A DNA stretch of 59,927 nucleotides from JBBSEZ01 sp038239195 (GTDB taxonomy: Bacteria; Planctomycetota; Planctomycetia; Gemmatales; Gemmataceae), in the NCBI GenBank assembly GCA_038239195.1, contig JBBSEZ010000009.1, forward strand, positions 1 through 59,927, read 5' to 3'. The notes beneath the pieces are model-generated. The model worked only from the letters and a program-made list of their open reading frames with translations, searched no databases and had not been told where the DNA came from. This document shows, one piece after another, positions 49,759 through 59,927 of the stretch. The translations under genes were made by a program, and so were the position numbers. Within the stretch, counting starts at the first letter, position 1; each line of letters begins with the position of its first letter.

Positions 49759-50820
49759 ATGCGTTTCACGGTCCTCGCCTCGTTCCTTGTTCTCTCGTGC
49801 GCCGGTGGGGCCGTTGCGCAGGCGCCCAAGCGCGAGCGGGCGCCGTTCGAGAAGGCGGTCGATAAGGCGCTGCTCTTCCTCCACACCGAGAGGCGCAACG
49901 AAGGGGCGTGGCCGTCGGCGGGCGACAACAAGAACGTGGCGGCCACCAGCCTGGCGGTGATGGCGTTCCTCTCGGCGGGGCACGTGCCGGGGGAGGGCCG
50001 CTACGGCAAGACAATCGAGAACGGCGTCCGGGCGGTGCTCAAGGCCCAGCAGCCGAACGGGCTGATTGCCAGCATGGGCGGGCACCATCAGATGTACCAC
50101 CACGGCATCGCGACGCTGATGCTGGCCGAGGTGGGGGGGATGAGCAAGGGCGAGCTGAACAAGGACGTGCGCAAGGCCCTGGAGAAAGCGGTGGCGCTGA
50201 TCCTCAAGGCGCAGCGCACCAACGGCATCCACAAGGGGGGCTGGCGCTACCAGATCGCGCACAACGACGGGGCCGACATGAGCGTGACCGGCTGGCAGCT
50301 CCTCGCCCTGCGCGCCGCCAAGAACCTCGGCTGCGACGTGCCGGCCTCGACCATCGAGCGCGCCGTCGAATACGTCAAGCGCTGTCAGGGCCCCGCGGGC
50401 TTCAAATACACGCCCTACGGGGGGGTGACGCTACCCTGCACCGGCACGGGCGTGCTGGCGCTGGAGCTGTGCGGGGGCAAGAAGGAGCACCTCGGCCCGG
50501 CGGTCCTCAAGGGCGCGGGCCATCTCGTGCGGCGCGAGAGCCTCAACGCGCTGGACAACGTGCACGGCTATTACTTCTACTCGGTCTACTACGGGGCCCA
50601 GGCGACGTTCCAGGTCGGCGGGAGCTACTGGAGCGCCTACCGCACCAAGCTCCATCAATCGCTGTTGCGCCATCAGCGGCCCAACGGCTCGTGGCAGGGC
50701 GGCAACGAATCGGGGTGGGGGCCGAACTACTGCACGTCGATGGCCGTGCTGGCGCTGACCGTCGAGTATCGGTTCCTGCCGATCTATCAGCGCGGCAAGG
50801 AGCCGACGGACAAGAAGTGA
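49759..50820 (+). CDS. Secreted prenyltransferase/squalene-oxidase-repeat protein
   Basis: A 353-residue protein with a signal peptide (MRFTVLASFLVLSCAGGAVA). The mature part is an alpha/alpha-toroid of the terpenoid-cyclase type: FLHTERRNEGAWPSAG, VLKAQQPNGL, LILKAQRTNGIHKGGWRYQ, VEYVKRCQGPAGF and QRPNGSWQGGNESGWG are QW-like repeats. No DxDD catalytic motif of squalene-hopene cyclases is seen, so it is not a cyclase. Exported proteins of this fold are abundant in planctomycetes and their role is unknown, perhaps glycan or protein binding. It is convergent with the next gene across an inverted repeat. Confidence 0.88.
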   Translation: MRFTVLASFLVLSCAGGAVAQAPKRERAPFEKAVDKALLFLHTERRNEGAWPSAGDNKNVAATSLAVMAFLSAGHVPGEGRYGKTIENGVRAVLKAQQPNGLIASMGGHHQMYHHGIATLMLAEVGGMSKGELNKDVRKALEKAVALILKAQRTNGIHKGGWRYQIAHNDGADMSVTGWQLLALRAAKNLGCDVPASTIERAVEYVKRCQGPAGFKYTPYGGVTLPCTGTGVLALELCGGKKEHLGPAVLKGAGHLVRRESLNALDNVHGYYFYSVYYGAQATFQVGGSYWSAYRTKLHQSLLRHQRPNGSWQGGNESGWGPNYCTSMAVLALTVEYRFLPIYQRGKEPTDKK

Positions 50821-50823
50821 GCT

Positions 50824-50955
50824 CCCTCACCCCCCAACCCCCTCTCCCAAGGAGGGAGAGGGGGAGAATGTGAGTGGACGGTCCGGTGAAGAAGTGGCGC
50901 CTCCCCTTCTGGCTCCCCCTCTCCCGTTCTGGGAGAGGGGGTTGGGGGGTGAGGG
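50824..50955. repeat. Long inverted repeat between convergent genes (family 3)
   Basis: The 25-bp perfect arms 50824-50848 (starting CCCTCACCCCCCAACCCCCT) and 50931-50955 enclose ~80 bp that contains a smaller CCCTCTCCC/GGGAGAGGG hairpin. The element sits between the stop codons of two convergent genes. Confidence 0.85.
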
Positions 50956-50971
50956 GCGCGTCAACACCTCC

Positions 50972-53665
50972 CTACTTCCCCACCACGAGGTCGATCACCT
51001 GCACGTCGCCCGGGTGGACGCGCACCTTGATCTCCGTCGTGCTGCCGCTCTTCGTCGGGGTGAGGTTGCGCGGCCCCGTCTGCTCCTTCGACGATGCCAC
51101 GGGCAACTGCGTCCGCACGATGACGTCCACGAACTTGCGGCGATCGACGCGGGCGACGCCGTTCTGCGTCTTGTCCACGCCGCGGTTGTTCGCGAGCAGC
51201 ACCAGGTAGCCGGTCTTCGTTCGGTTGACCTGATACAAAATTTCGCCCTGGACCGGGCCGCCGTCGGCGCGGCGCACCTCGACGGGCACCAGGCCCTCGG
51301 TCAGGCCGTTCATCAGGAAGGGCAGGGCGGGGTGGGCCCGCTCGTCCAGGCCGAGCATGCGCGGCACCAGCGTCACGATCACCGCGCCCTTGCCGACGGC
51401 GTGGCGCGTGACGAGCGGGCGCTTGTCCCCCGCCCAGGCGAGCACCTGGGCCCCTTTCAGCTCGACGCCCGCCACTTTGTAGGGGACCGCGGGGCGGGCC
51501 TTGCCCCCTTCGGGCCACCACTCCTCGGAGGTCGTTTCCGTGCGCGTCAATTTCAGGCCCAGAAGAGGGACGGGGAGGTGGGCGCCGGCGGAGACGTTGA
51601 CGACCAGCGTGCCGCCCTTGCGGACGTAGTCACCGAGGAGGGCCGGCCAGGCGCCCTTCAGTTCGACGTCGCCGGCCGCCCACACCACCGGATAGTTGAA
51701 GATCGCCCGGGCCCTGGCGGGGCGGTCCACGAGCACGTCGAACAGGTTGCCGTAGACGCCGTTGGGGAGGCTCTGCACGTCGGGCGCGGAGGGCTGGCCC
51801 TCGGCGACGGCGGCAGGGAGCCAGGCGACGTTGAAGAGCTCGCGCAGTTCGAGGTCGGCCTCGCTCTGCGCGAAGTGGTGGAGCATCTTGCAGCGGTAGC
51901 TGACCGGCTCGTAGCCGTGGGCGTGGCTCAGGAGAAAGGCGATCGGCGTGACCGGCTCGCCGCGGTCAGGCAGGCGATCGACGAAGGCGTGAAACTCTTC
52001 GGTACACCGGCCGAAGGGCGAGAGCTGGACGGGGTGCGTGCCGGGGCCCGGCAACATCCACTGGTTTTCGAGGCTCTGCTCCCAGTAGATGGCCGAGGCG
52101 CCGCCGAGGTAGTTGAGGTAGTACATCTTGCGATACCAGACGGCGGTGACGCCGTCGGTGACGGCGTACTTGCTGTGAAACCAGCTCTTGGCGCCGCGAG
52201 GGACGCGAGGCTCCTGGGTGAAGTAGTTGCAGGCATCGCCAAAGTTGCCGCTGGCGTAGTTGATCCACGCCCCGCCGTACTGGCGGGCGGCGCCGCGCTG
52301 GAAGGCGATGCGCATGGGGACGTGGAAGTTGGTGGCGTCCTCCTCGTAGCCGACGGTGCGCGAGCCCATGTCGTGGAAGAGGTGGGCGAGCGAGGTGCTA
52401 TCGACGGAGAGGCAGGGGATGCCACGGTCCCAGTGGCCCTCGGGGACCTTGGTCTTGTAGGTGGTGCTCCAGCGCTTCGCCTGGTCGGCCTTGAGGTGTT
52501 TGGCCATGCCCGCGACCTGCTCGGCCCGCGTCTTGCCGAACGGCTTGTCGGGAACGCCGACGCCGACGGTGCCGATCGCCTCGCCGTGGACGTAGCCGAG
52601 GAACTGGTCGGCGAGGGGGCCGGTGAGCGCCTGAAACGTGGCCGGGCCCGTCTTGTCCGTGTAAGTGCCGGAGGCGTAGTTGGTCATGATGAAGAACGGC
52701 GTTTTGGTGCGGGCCAGCCAGTCGCGCAGCGGCGAGCCGGGCGAGAGGTCGGGCGAGTGTCCCAGATAGGGACCGGGCAGCAGGTGTGGCCAGTTGATGA
52801 GCGGCGCATCGGCGGGGCGGGGGTACTGTTTGTGGAAGGGCTTGAGAATGTCTGCCGGGGGGCTTGCCTGGTGGTAGACGTCGGCGAGCGCGAGCGTTGC
52901 GATCTTCTTCTTCTCCCACCACTTGGAAGTGCCATCGATGCCGGTCCACATCGAGAAGTCGCGGTTGCCGAGCTTGGGGCGAGCGAATGATGGAGCAGGC
53001 AGGCCGGCGCCGCGCCACTTCGCGCCGTCCTTGGGGCGGACGTTTCGGGCGGCGAGGTAGGCGAACGGCGGTTTCTCGCGCCCGGCCGGCTCGTAGGCCA
53101 GGTCGTTGGTGAGGAGGATGCTATCGACCTGGCGCCAGGCCTCGCCCTTTTTGTCGATGAGCAGGCTGAGCGTCACGCGCCCGAGGGGGAGGTTGGCGTC
53201 GAAGGAGGCCCAGCCGAAGGAGAAGCCCCAGTAGAGCATGTATTCGTCGTTGGGCGGGACGGCGGGGACCGTGCCCATCTCCTGCACGATGGGGGCGCCG
53301 GCGGCGGGGGCGATCGACACCTTGAAGGGGGCCTTTTTCTTGCGGTGATCGACGTAGCGCACCCAGACGCGATACTTCCCGGCCCGCGGCACCCAGAGGG
53401 CCCTCGAGCAGCGGGCGCGCGTCTCATCGGCAGCGGCGCCGATCGAGTTCCACTCGCTCTCGCCGCCCTGCGTCCACTCGGGGCTGATGCCGGGGCCGGC
53501 AATGCCCCAGGAGCCGGTCGCCTTGGCGGTGCCGGGCCAGTAGGCGAAGGAGCCCTGGACGCCATCGAACCACTCCGGCTCGTGCCAGAGGTACACGGGT
53601 GGCGGGGCCGCGTGGGCCAGAGCGGGAAGTGCGAGGAGCAGCAAGGGGAGGAGCAAACGTCTCAT
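50972..53665 (-). CDS. Large secreted protein, possibly glycoside-hydrolase-like
   Basis: An 897-residue protein with a signal peptide (MRRLLLPLLLLALPALAHA). The N-terminal ~180 residues are strand-rich and carbohydrate-binding-like (SRALWVPRAGKYRVWVRYVD). The middle, ~230-600, resembles a TIM-barrel hydrolase with SMWTGIDGTSKWWEKKKIA, HGEAIGTVGVG and SAIYWEQSLENQWML. The C-terminal ~250 residues include a glutamine-amidotransferase-like segment (LLGDYVRKGGTLVVNVSAGA), as in the trimerisation domain of GH42-type enzymes. A plausible role is breakdown of an extracellular glycan. Catalytic acidic residues cannot be assigned by eye, so the family is tentative. Confidence 0.6.
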   Translation of the reverse strand: MRRLLLPLLLLALPALAHAAPPPVYLWHEPEWFDGVQGSFAYWPGTAKATGSWGIAGPGISPEWTQGGESEWNSIGAAADETRARCSRALWVPRAGKYRVWVRYVDHRKKKAPFKVSIAPAAGAPIVQEMGTVPAVPPNDEYMLYWGFSFGWASFDANLPLGRVTLSLLIDKKGEAWRQVDSILLTNDLAYEPAGREKPPFAYLAARNVRPKDGAKWRGAGLPAPSFARPKLGNRDFSMWTGIDGTSKWWEKKKIATLALADVYHQASPPADILKPFHKQYPRPADAPLINWPHLLPGPYLGHSPDLSPGSPLRDWLARTKTPFFIMTNYASGTYTDKTGPATFQALTGPLADQFLGYVHGEAIGTVGVGVPDKPFGKTRAEQVAGMAKHLKADQAKRWSTTYKTKVPEGHWDRGIPCLSVDSTSLAHLFHDMGSRTVGYEEDATNFHVPMRIAFQRGAARQYGGAWINYASGNFGDACNYFTQEPRVPRGAKSWFHSKYAVTDGVTAVWYRKMYYLNYLGGASAIYWEQSLENQWMLPGPGTHPVQLSPFGRCTEEFHAFVDRLPDRGEPVTPIAFLLSHAHGYEPVSYRCKMLHHFAQSEADLELRELFNVAWLPAAVAEGQPSAPDVQSLPNGVYGNLFDVLVDRPARARAIFNYPVVWAAGDVELKGAWPALLGDYVRKGGTLVVNVSAGAHLPVPLLGLKLTRTETTSEEWWPEGGKARPAVPYKVAGVELKGAQVLAWAGDKRPLVTRHAVGKGAVIVTLVPRMLGLDERAHPALPFLMNGLTEGLVPVEVRRADGGPVQGEILYQVNRTKTGYLVLLANNRGVDKTQNGVARVDRRKFVDVIVRTQLPVASSKEQTGPRNLTPTKSGSTTEIKVRVHPGDVQVIDLVVGK

Positions 53666-53751
53666 GGGGAGGCCTCACAGGTGGGGCAGGGCGCCCCCCA
53701 GCATACGGCGAGGGAGGAGGAAGGCAACAACATTCTGCGGCCTCGGTCCTT

Positions 53752-53757
53752 ACAATG
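53752..53757 (+). promoter_or_regulatory. Putative -10 element in TTACAATGAAAG
   Basis: TACAAT 42 bp before the preferred start of the REC-PP2C gene, in a string identical over 12 bases to that at 19289-19300. The ATG within it (53755) is in frame, so it is also a less likely alternative start. Confidence 0.4.
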
Positions 53758-53799
53758 AAAGCGTTCGTATCTTCGCGAGTGGCCATGCGGGGAGGGACC

Positions 53800-54996
53800 A
53801 TGACGGAAGAGCGCTGTTCGCTGTTGATCGTGGACGACGACGCGGCCAACCGGGCCATGCTGCGCCACTACCTGGCGCCGCATGGGTTCGACGTCACCGA
53901 TGCGCCCGACGGGCCCACCGCCCTGCGGCTCGTGCTGCAGGAGCGCATCGACCTCGTGTTGCTCGACGTGCTCATGCCCGGGATGAGCGGGCTGGAGGTG
54001 CTGCAAGTGCTCCGGCGCTCGTTCTCCGTCACCGAGCTGCCGGTCATCATGGCGACCGCCAAGGACCAGGGCTCCGACGTCGTCGAGGCGTTGCGCGCGG
54101 GCGCCAACGACTACCTTACGAAGCCGTTCGACTTCCCCGTGGTGCTGGCCCGGGTGCAGACGCAGGTGGCGCTGAAGCAGGCCGTCGATCGGGCCCGTCG
54201 CCTCGACGAGAGCCTGGCGCAGCGCAACGCCGACCTACAGGAGGCCAACCTCGACCTCGCCCAGGCCAACCGGCGGATGAGGGAGAACCTCGAAGCGGCG
54301 GCGCGCGTTCAGGAAGCGCTCTTGCCGCACCAGCTCCCGAAGGTCGCGGGGCTCGAGCTCGCCTGGCACTACAGGCCCTCGACCGAACTGGCCGGCGACC
54401 TGCTCAACGTCGTCGTCGTCAACGAGAAGCTGGTCTGGCTCTACGTCTTCGACGTGGTCGATCACGGCGTCAAGGCGGCCCTTCTGGCGGTCATGATAAG
54501 CCGGGTGCTGGCGCGGCTCCTGCCCAGCGCGAAAGGGCCCGTCGAGGTGGCCGCCCAGCTCGACCGCGAGTTTCCCTGGGACCAGGAGACGCAACAGTTC
54601 TTCACGCTGATGCTCGGCGCACTCGACCCAACCAGCGGCGAGATGCGCTTCGTGTCGGCGGGCCACCCCGGCCCGCTTCATTCGCGGCGCGGCGAGGAGG
54701 CCAGGCTCCTCAAGTGTCCGGGGACGCCGATCGGCCTGGGCGATGGGGACCACGACGAACGGGCCCTGACGCTCGGCAGGGGGGACCGCCTCTACTTCTA
54801 CAGCGACGGCCTGCCCGATGGCCTGAACGCGCACTGCAAGGCGTTCGGCGACGAGCGGCTGCGCGTGGCGGTGCAGCGCGAGGCTGGCGCCCCGCTCGGC
54901 GAGGGCGTCAAGCGGCTGGTCGGCGACGTGGAGGCGTGGTGCGCCCCGGGAGCGCCGCACGACGACATTTCCGTCCTGGCAATCGAGATGGTGTGA
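53800..54996 (+). CDS. Response regulator with SpoIIE-type PP2C phosphatase output
   Basis: A 398-residue protein. The receiver has LLIVDDDAANR, Asp56 (LVLLDVLMPG) and YLTKPFD. A coiled coil (LAQRNADLQEANLDLAQANR) leads to a PP2C/SpoIIE phosphatase domain (~165-398) with RVQEALLPHQLP, AGDLL, FDVVDHGVKAALLA, FVSAGHPGP, YFYSDGL and the final PHDDISVL. The first metal motif usually reads GDxxD, but here it is GDLLN, so one Asp is Asn. The DG motif is FDVVDHG. It is probably an RsbU-like regulator dephosphorylating an anti-sigma antagonist. GGAGGG precedes the start. The hybrid kinase gene follows after 28 bp. Confidence 0.9.
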   Translation: MTEERCSLLIVDDDAANRAMLRHYLAPHGFDVTDAPDGPTALRLVLQERIDLVLLDVLMPGMSGLEVLQVLRRSFSVTELPVIMATAKDQGSDVVEALRAGANDYLTKPFDFPVVLARVQTQVALKQAVDRARRLDESLAQRNADLQEANLDLAQANRRMRENLEAAARVQEALLPHQLPKVAGLELAWHYRPSTELAGDLLNVVVVNEKLVWLYVFDVVDHGVKAALLAVMISRVLARLLPSAKGPVEVAAQLDREFPWDQETQQFFTLMLGALDPTSGEMRFVSAGHPGPLHSRRGEEARLLKCPGTPIGLGDGDHDERALTLGRGDRLYFYSDGLPDGLNAHCKAFGDERLRVAVQREAGAPLGEGVKRLVGDVEAWCAPGAPHDDISVLAIEMV

Positions 54997-55024
54997 GGCG
55001 TCTTCTTGTCCGTACTGAGATCGC

Positions 55025-57742
<2,718 letters not shown>

Positions 57743-57750
57743 GCGGCGCG

Positions 57751-57936
57751 TCAAGGCGGAGGGTGGGTGACTGGGGGTGGAGGATCGTCGTGTCCTGCCT
57801 CCACCTCAAGGCGGCCATAGGGACAGTGGCGACAGCCGCTGTGGCAGCAGAAGCCGCGTTCGCGAAGGAAGTGTTCGGTGAAGACGAGCAGGCCGTGCTC
57901 GAGGTAGTAGTCTCGGCCTTCCAGAGGGGGAGGCAT
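57751..57936 (-). CDS. DUF5522-like small Cys-rich protein
   Basis: A 61-residue protein with the characteristic EGRDYYLEHGLLVFTEHFL followed by RERGFCCHSGCRHCPYG, closely matching the DUF5522 pattern (CC...GCRHCPY), a likely metal-binding site. The start is not certain: ATG 57936 has GGAG nine bases upstream, and ATG 58011 would add 25 residues but lacks a ribosome-binding site. The function of the family is unknown. It is convergent with the hybrid kinase, 8 bp apart. Confidence 0.75.
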   Translation of the reverse strand: MPPPLEGRDYYLEHGLLVFTEHFLRERGFCCHSGCRHCPYGRLEVEAGHDDPPPPVTHPPP

Positions 57937-58171
57937 CGAGCCCGGCTCCAAACGCGGGAGGGAGAGGGCGCACAAATCGACTAACCCCGAGGGGCCTCGC
58001 CGACCGATCATTGTGACACGAAGGGCGAACGACGCAAGGCCGGCCCGGCCTCGTCGGTTGCGCTTGCCCCACCTGGGGGTTTGTGGTTTGATGTGCCGCG
58101 CATCTTCGCTCGTCCTCTCTGCTGCGCCGGCTGACTCGTTCTTCCCTCCTTGTTCACGAAAAGGTCTGGGC

Positions 58172-59431
58172 ATGAACACCGTCCCCATGCAGCACCTGGC
58201 TCGCGTGTTGCGGCAGAACGGCCTGATCCGCTTCATCGAGCACTTCGCGGAGCTGTTCCCGACCGCCCACCTCAAAGACCTGGTGGTGGACGAGATCGGC
58301 CCCGATCGGCGCATGAAGGTGAACGGGCGGACGGTGGTCAACTTCGGCTCGGACAGCTTTCTCGGCCTGGATCAGGATGCGCGCGTCAAGGAAGCGGTGC
58401 GTCGCGGGCTGGACAAGTGGGGCACGCACAACGGCGCCTCGCGCGCCTTCTCCAGCGTCCGCGCCAACATCGAGGCCGAGGAGAAGCTCGCCACCTGGCT
58501 CGGCACCGAGGCCACCCTCATCTATCCTTCCGTGACGCTCGCCAACATGGGCGCCATTCCCGGCCTGGTCGGCCGACAGGACGTCCTCGTCGTGGACGAG
58601 CAAGCGCACAACTCCATCCAGGAGGGGGCGCGGATCGCCAAGGCCAACGGGGCGCGCGTGCTGGCGTTCTCGCACTGCGACCCCGCGGCGCTGGAAAAGG
58701 TGCTCGACGAGGCCGGCGACTACCGCGTGGCCGTGGTGGCGATCGACGGCGTGTACAGCATGAGCGGCGCCCTGCCGCCGCTGGCCAAGCTGAACGAGGT
58801 GTGCCTGGCGCGCAAGGCGGTGCTGTACGTCGACGACGCGCACGGGACGGGCGTCATCGGCAAGCACGGGCGGGGCACCGTGCTGGACGCGCTGGGCAAC
58901 TACGACAACGCGCTGGTGGTCGGCTCCCTCTCGAAGGGCTTCTCGTGCGCGGGCGGATTCATCGGCTGCACGGCCGACCTGAAATACCTCTTGAAGATGC
59001 GCTCCAACACCTACATCTTCGGCGGGCCCGTGGTCCCGCCCTATCTCGAGGCCGTCAGCGTCGTGTGCGACATCCTCATGTCGGAAGAGCACGAGGCGCT
59101 CTCGGCGCGGTTGAAGGACAACCTCGAGTTGCTGCGGAACGGGCTGCTCGCGCAGGGGCTCGTGGTGCTGGGTGGGGAGACGCCGATCTTGTCGGTGCTG
59201 GTGGGCGGCGAGGAGGAAACGCTCAAGGCCGGGAACCTCCTCTTCGAGGAAGGCTATTACGTGCAATCGGTGACGTTCCCCGCGGTGCCCTATCACGCGG
59301 GCGTCCTGCGCATCCAGGTGAACGCCAATCACCCTGCCGAGTCGATCGAAGGGCTCCTGCGAGCGATCGCGACCCTGCGCAAGAGCATTCCGATGCCGGC
59401 GCCCGAGCTGGAGGCGCGGCGGGCGGCGTGA
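58172..59431 (+). CDS. PLP-dependent alpha-oxoamine synthase
   Basis: A 419-residue enzyme of the AOS group (BioF, KBL, HemA, serine palmitoyltransferase). PLP-binding features include the Lys255 Schiff-base site SLSKGFSCAGG, YVDDAHGTGVIG with the ring-binding Asp/His, and the substrate region GTHNGASRAFSS. It condenses an acyl thioester with an amino acid, releasing CO2. An acyl carrier protein gene faces it at 59521, so the acyl donor may be acyl-ACP. That arrangement resembles bacterial serine palmitoyltransferase loci, but the GTG-type SPT motif is replaced by GTHNGAS, so the product cannot be named. KBL-like or BioF-like activity remains possible. Confidence 0.85.
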   Translation: MNTVPMQHLARVLRQNGLIRFIEHFAELFPTAHLKDLVVDEIGPDRRMKVNGRTVVNFGSDSFLGLDQDARVKEAVRRGLDKWGTHNGASRAFSSVRANIEAEEKLATWLGTEATLIYPSVTLANMGAIPGLVGRQDVLVVDEQAHNSIQEGARIAKANGARVLAFSHCDPAALEKVLDEAGDYRVAVVAIDGVYSMSGALPPLAKLNEVCLARKAVLYVDDAHGTGVIGKHGRGTVLDALGNYDNALVVGSLSKGFSCAGGFIGCTADLKYLLKMRSNTYIFGGPVVPPYLEAVSVVCDILMSEEHEALSARLKDNLELLRNGLLAQGLVVLGGETPILSVLVGGEEETLKAGNLLFEEGYYVQSVTFPAVPYHAGVLRIQVNANHPAESIEGLLRAIATLRKSIPMPAPELEARRAA

Positions 59432-59456
59432 GAGACGCGAAACGGCAAGCAAGACA

Positions 59457-59507
59457 AACACAGCAGGCCGGGCCCCGCACCTCGAGCGGGGCCCGGCCTG
59501 CTGTGTT
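59457..59507. terminator. Bidirectional terminator between synthase and ACP genes
   Basis: A perfect 22-bp stem (59457-59478 with 59486-59507, containing GGCCGGGCCCCGC) around a 7-base loop ACCTCGA. It lies between the stop codons of the convergent genes. Strand ends are AACACA and TGTGTT, giving weak U-runs in both directions. Confidence 0.8.
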
Positions 59508-59520
59508 GTGGGGGCTCGTT

Positions 59521-59790
59521 TCAGGCGACGGCGGCCTTGGGAGGCTCGGCGAGCTTGGTCTGGAGCAGATCGAGCACGTCGGCGACGGTGACGAGCTTCT
59601 CGAGCTCCTGGTGGGTCAAGCGGATGTGGAAGCGTCGCTCGATCTGCGAGACGATGCTGACGACGTCGACCGAGTCGAGCCCAAGGCCTTCGCGCAGATT
59701 GGCGGAGTCGTCGAGGTCGGCATACTTCTCCCCGGTGTCGGCCTCGAGGAACTCGATCAGGGTGGCGCGAATGGATGTGCGGTCGTGCAT
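59521..59790 (-). CDS. Acyl carrier protein
   Basis: An 89-residue ACP with phosphopantetheine attachment Ser40 in GLGLDSVDVVSIV (DSx motif) and the typical four-helix pattern, ending in an Ala-rich tail. It starts at ATG 59790 (AAGGTGA upstream); the longer open frame from 59898 has no support. It carries acyl groups as thioesters. It is not in a fatty-acid-synthesis gene cluster, and it faces an alpha-oxoamine synthase, suggesting a dedicated role in that enzyme's pathway (inference). Confidence 0.9.
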   Translation of the reverse strand: MHDRTSIRATLIEFLEADTGEKYADLDDSANLREGLGLDSVDVVSIVSQIERRFHIRLTHQELEKLVTVADVLDLLQTKLAEPPKAAVA

Positions 59791-59927
59791 GGTCACCTTC
59801 CTGGCTAGGGAGCGGCGCGCGTGCGCCAGAGGGCGGACACGGCCTCCCGCCGAGTGCCCACTCGCGGCAAGGTAACGCGGAAGGGGGGGAGTTGGCAAGA
59901 GCGCTTCTCATTGAGGCGACAGGATGA

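Overview
This 59.9 kb, very GC-rich window looks like chromosome from a planctomycete, most likely Gemmataceae. This is inferred from gene content, not from a database match. The supporting features are an ECF sigma factor directly upstream of a membrane Ser/Thr kinase, secreted TPR proteins, a Tat-exported Gfo/Idh/MocA oxidoreductase, a squalene-cyclase-repeat exported protein, a ~2000-residue Ala/Lys/Glu coiled-coil membrane protein, a MoxR-like AAA+/VWA pair and many response-regulator/histidine-kinase hybrids. I found no rRNA, tRNA, CRISPR array or transposase.

Layout. 0-11.2 kb: housekeeping and secreted enzymes (sugar-binding lipoprotein, sirtuin, S9 peptidase, exported RidA protein, type-4 uracil-DNA glycosylase, an amidase homologue lacking its catalytic Cys, MoxR-like ATPase, Gfo/Idh/MocA protein). 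11.3-12.9 kb: a compact cassette of ParA-like ATPase, ribbon-helix-helix-like protein and Mrr-like nuclease with overlapping or closely spaced genes. 13.0-19.2 kb: ECF sigma factor, Ser/Thr kinase with a DUF4384-like tail, and a secreted TPR-CHAT caspase-like protein with an embedded PDZ-like domain. 19.3-22.3 kb: VWA protein and an orphan membrane-fusion protein. 22.4-31.2 kb: signalling genes (GGDEF-PilZ protein, two histidine kinases around an ANTAR response regulator), an interrupted phosphoesterase, and TsaE. 31.2-40.3 kb: histone-deacetylase-like enzyme, TPR protein, prfB with its programmed frameshift, PafA-like phosphatase, CrcB and a REC-PAS-kinase.

40.2-43.7 kb is an accessory patch. 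It holds a frameshifted DUF4365-like gene, a HicA-like gene, a small exported protein, and a DUF3990/ADP-ribosyltransferase-like gene that overlaps an unknown partner. It is delimited by two sets of direct repeats, one of which is a copy of the 3' end of the neighbouring histidine kinase. 43.7-59.9 kb: the giant coiled-coil protein, prenyltransferase-repeat protein, large secreted protein, REC-PP2C phosphatase, hybrid histidine kinase, DUF5522-like protein, and an alpha-oxoamine synthase facing an acyl carrier protein.

Repeats are prominent. Five intergenic copies of a MITE-like palindromic element with imperfect terminal inverted repeats are present. Three convergent gene pairs are each separated by a long inverted repeat of a different sequence family. 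Two perfect palindromes lie in frame inside coding genes. Four genes carry one-base frameshifts, each in a 4-5 base homopolymer, so sequencing error must be excluded before calling them pseudogenes.
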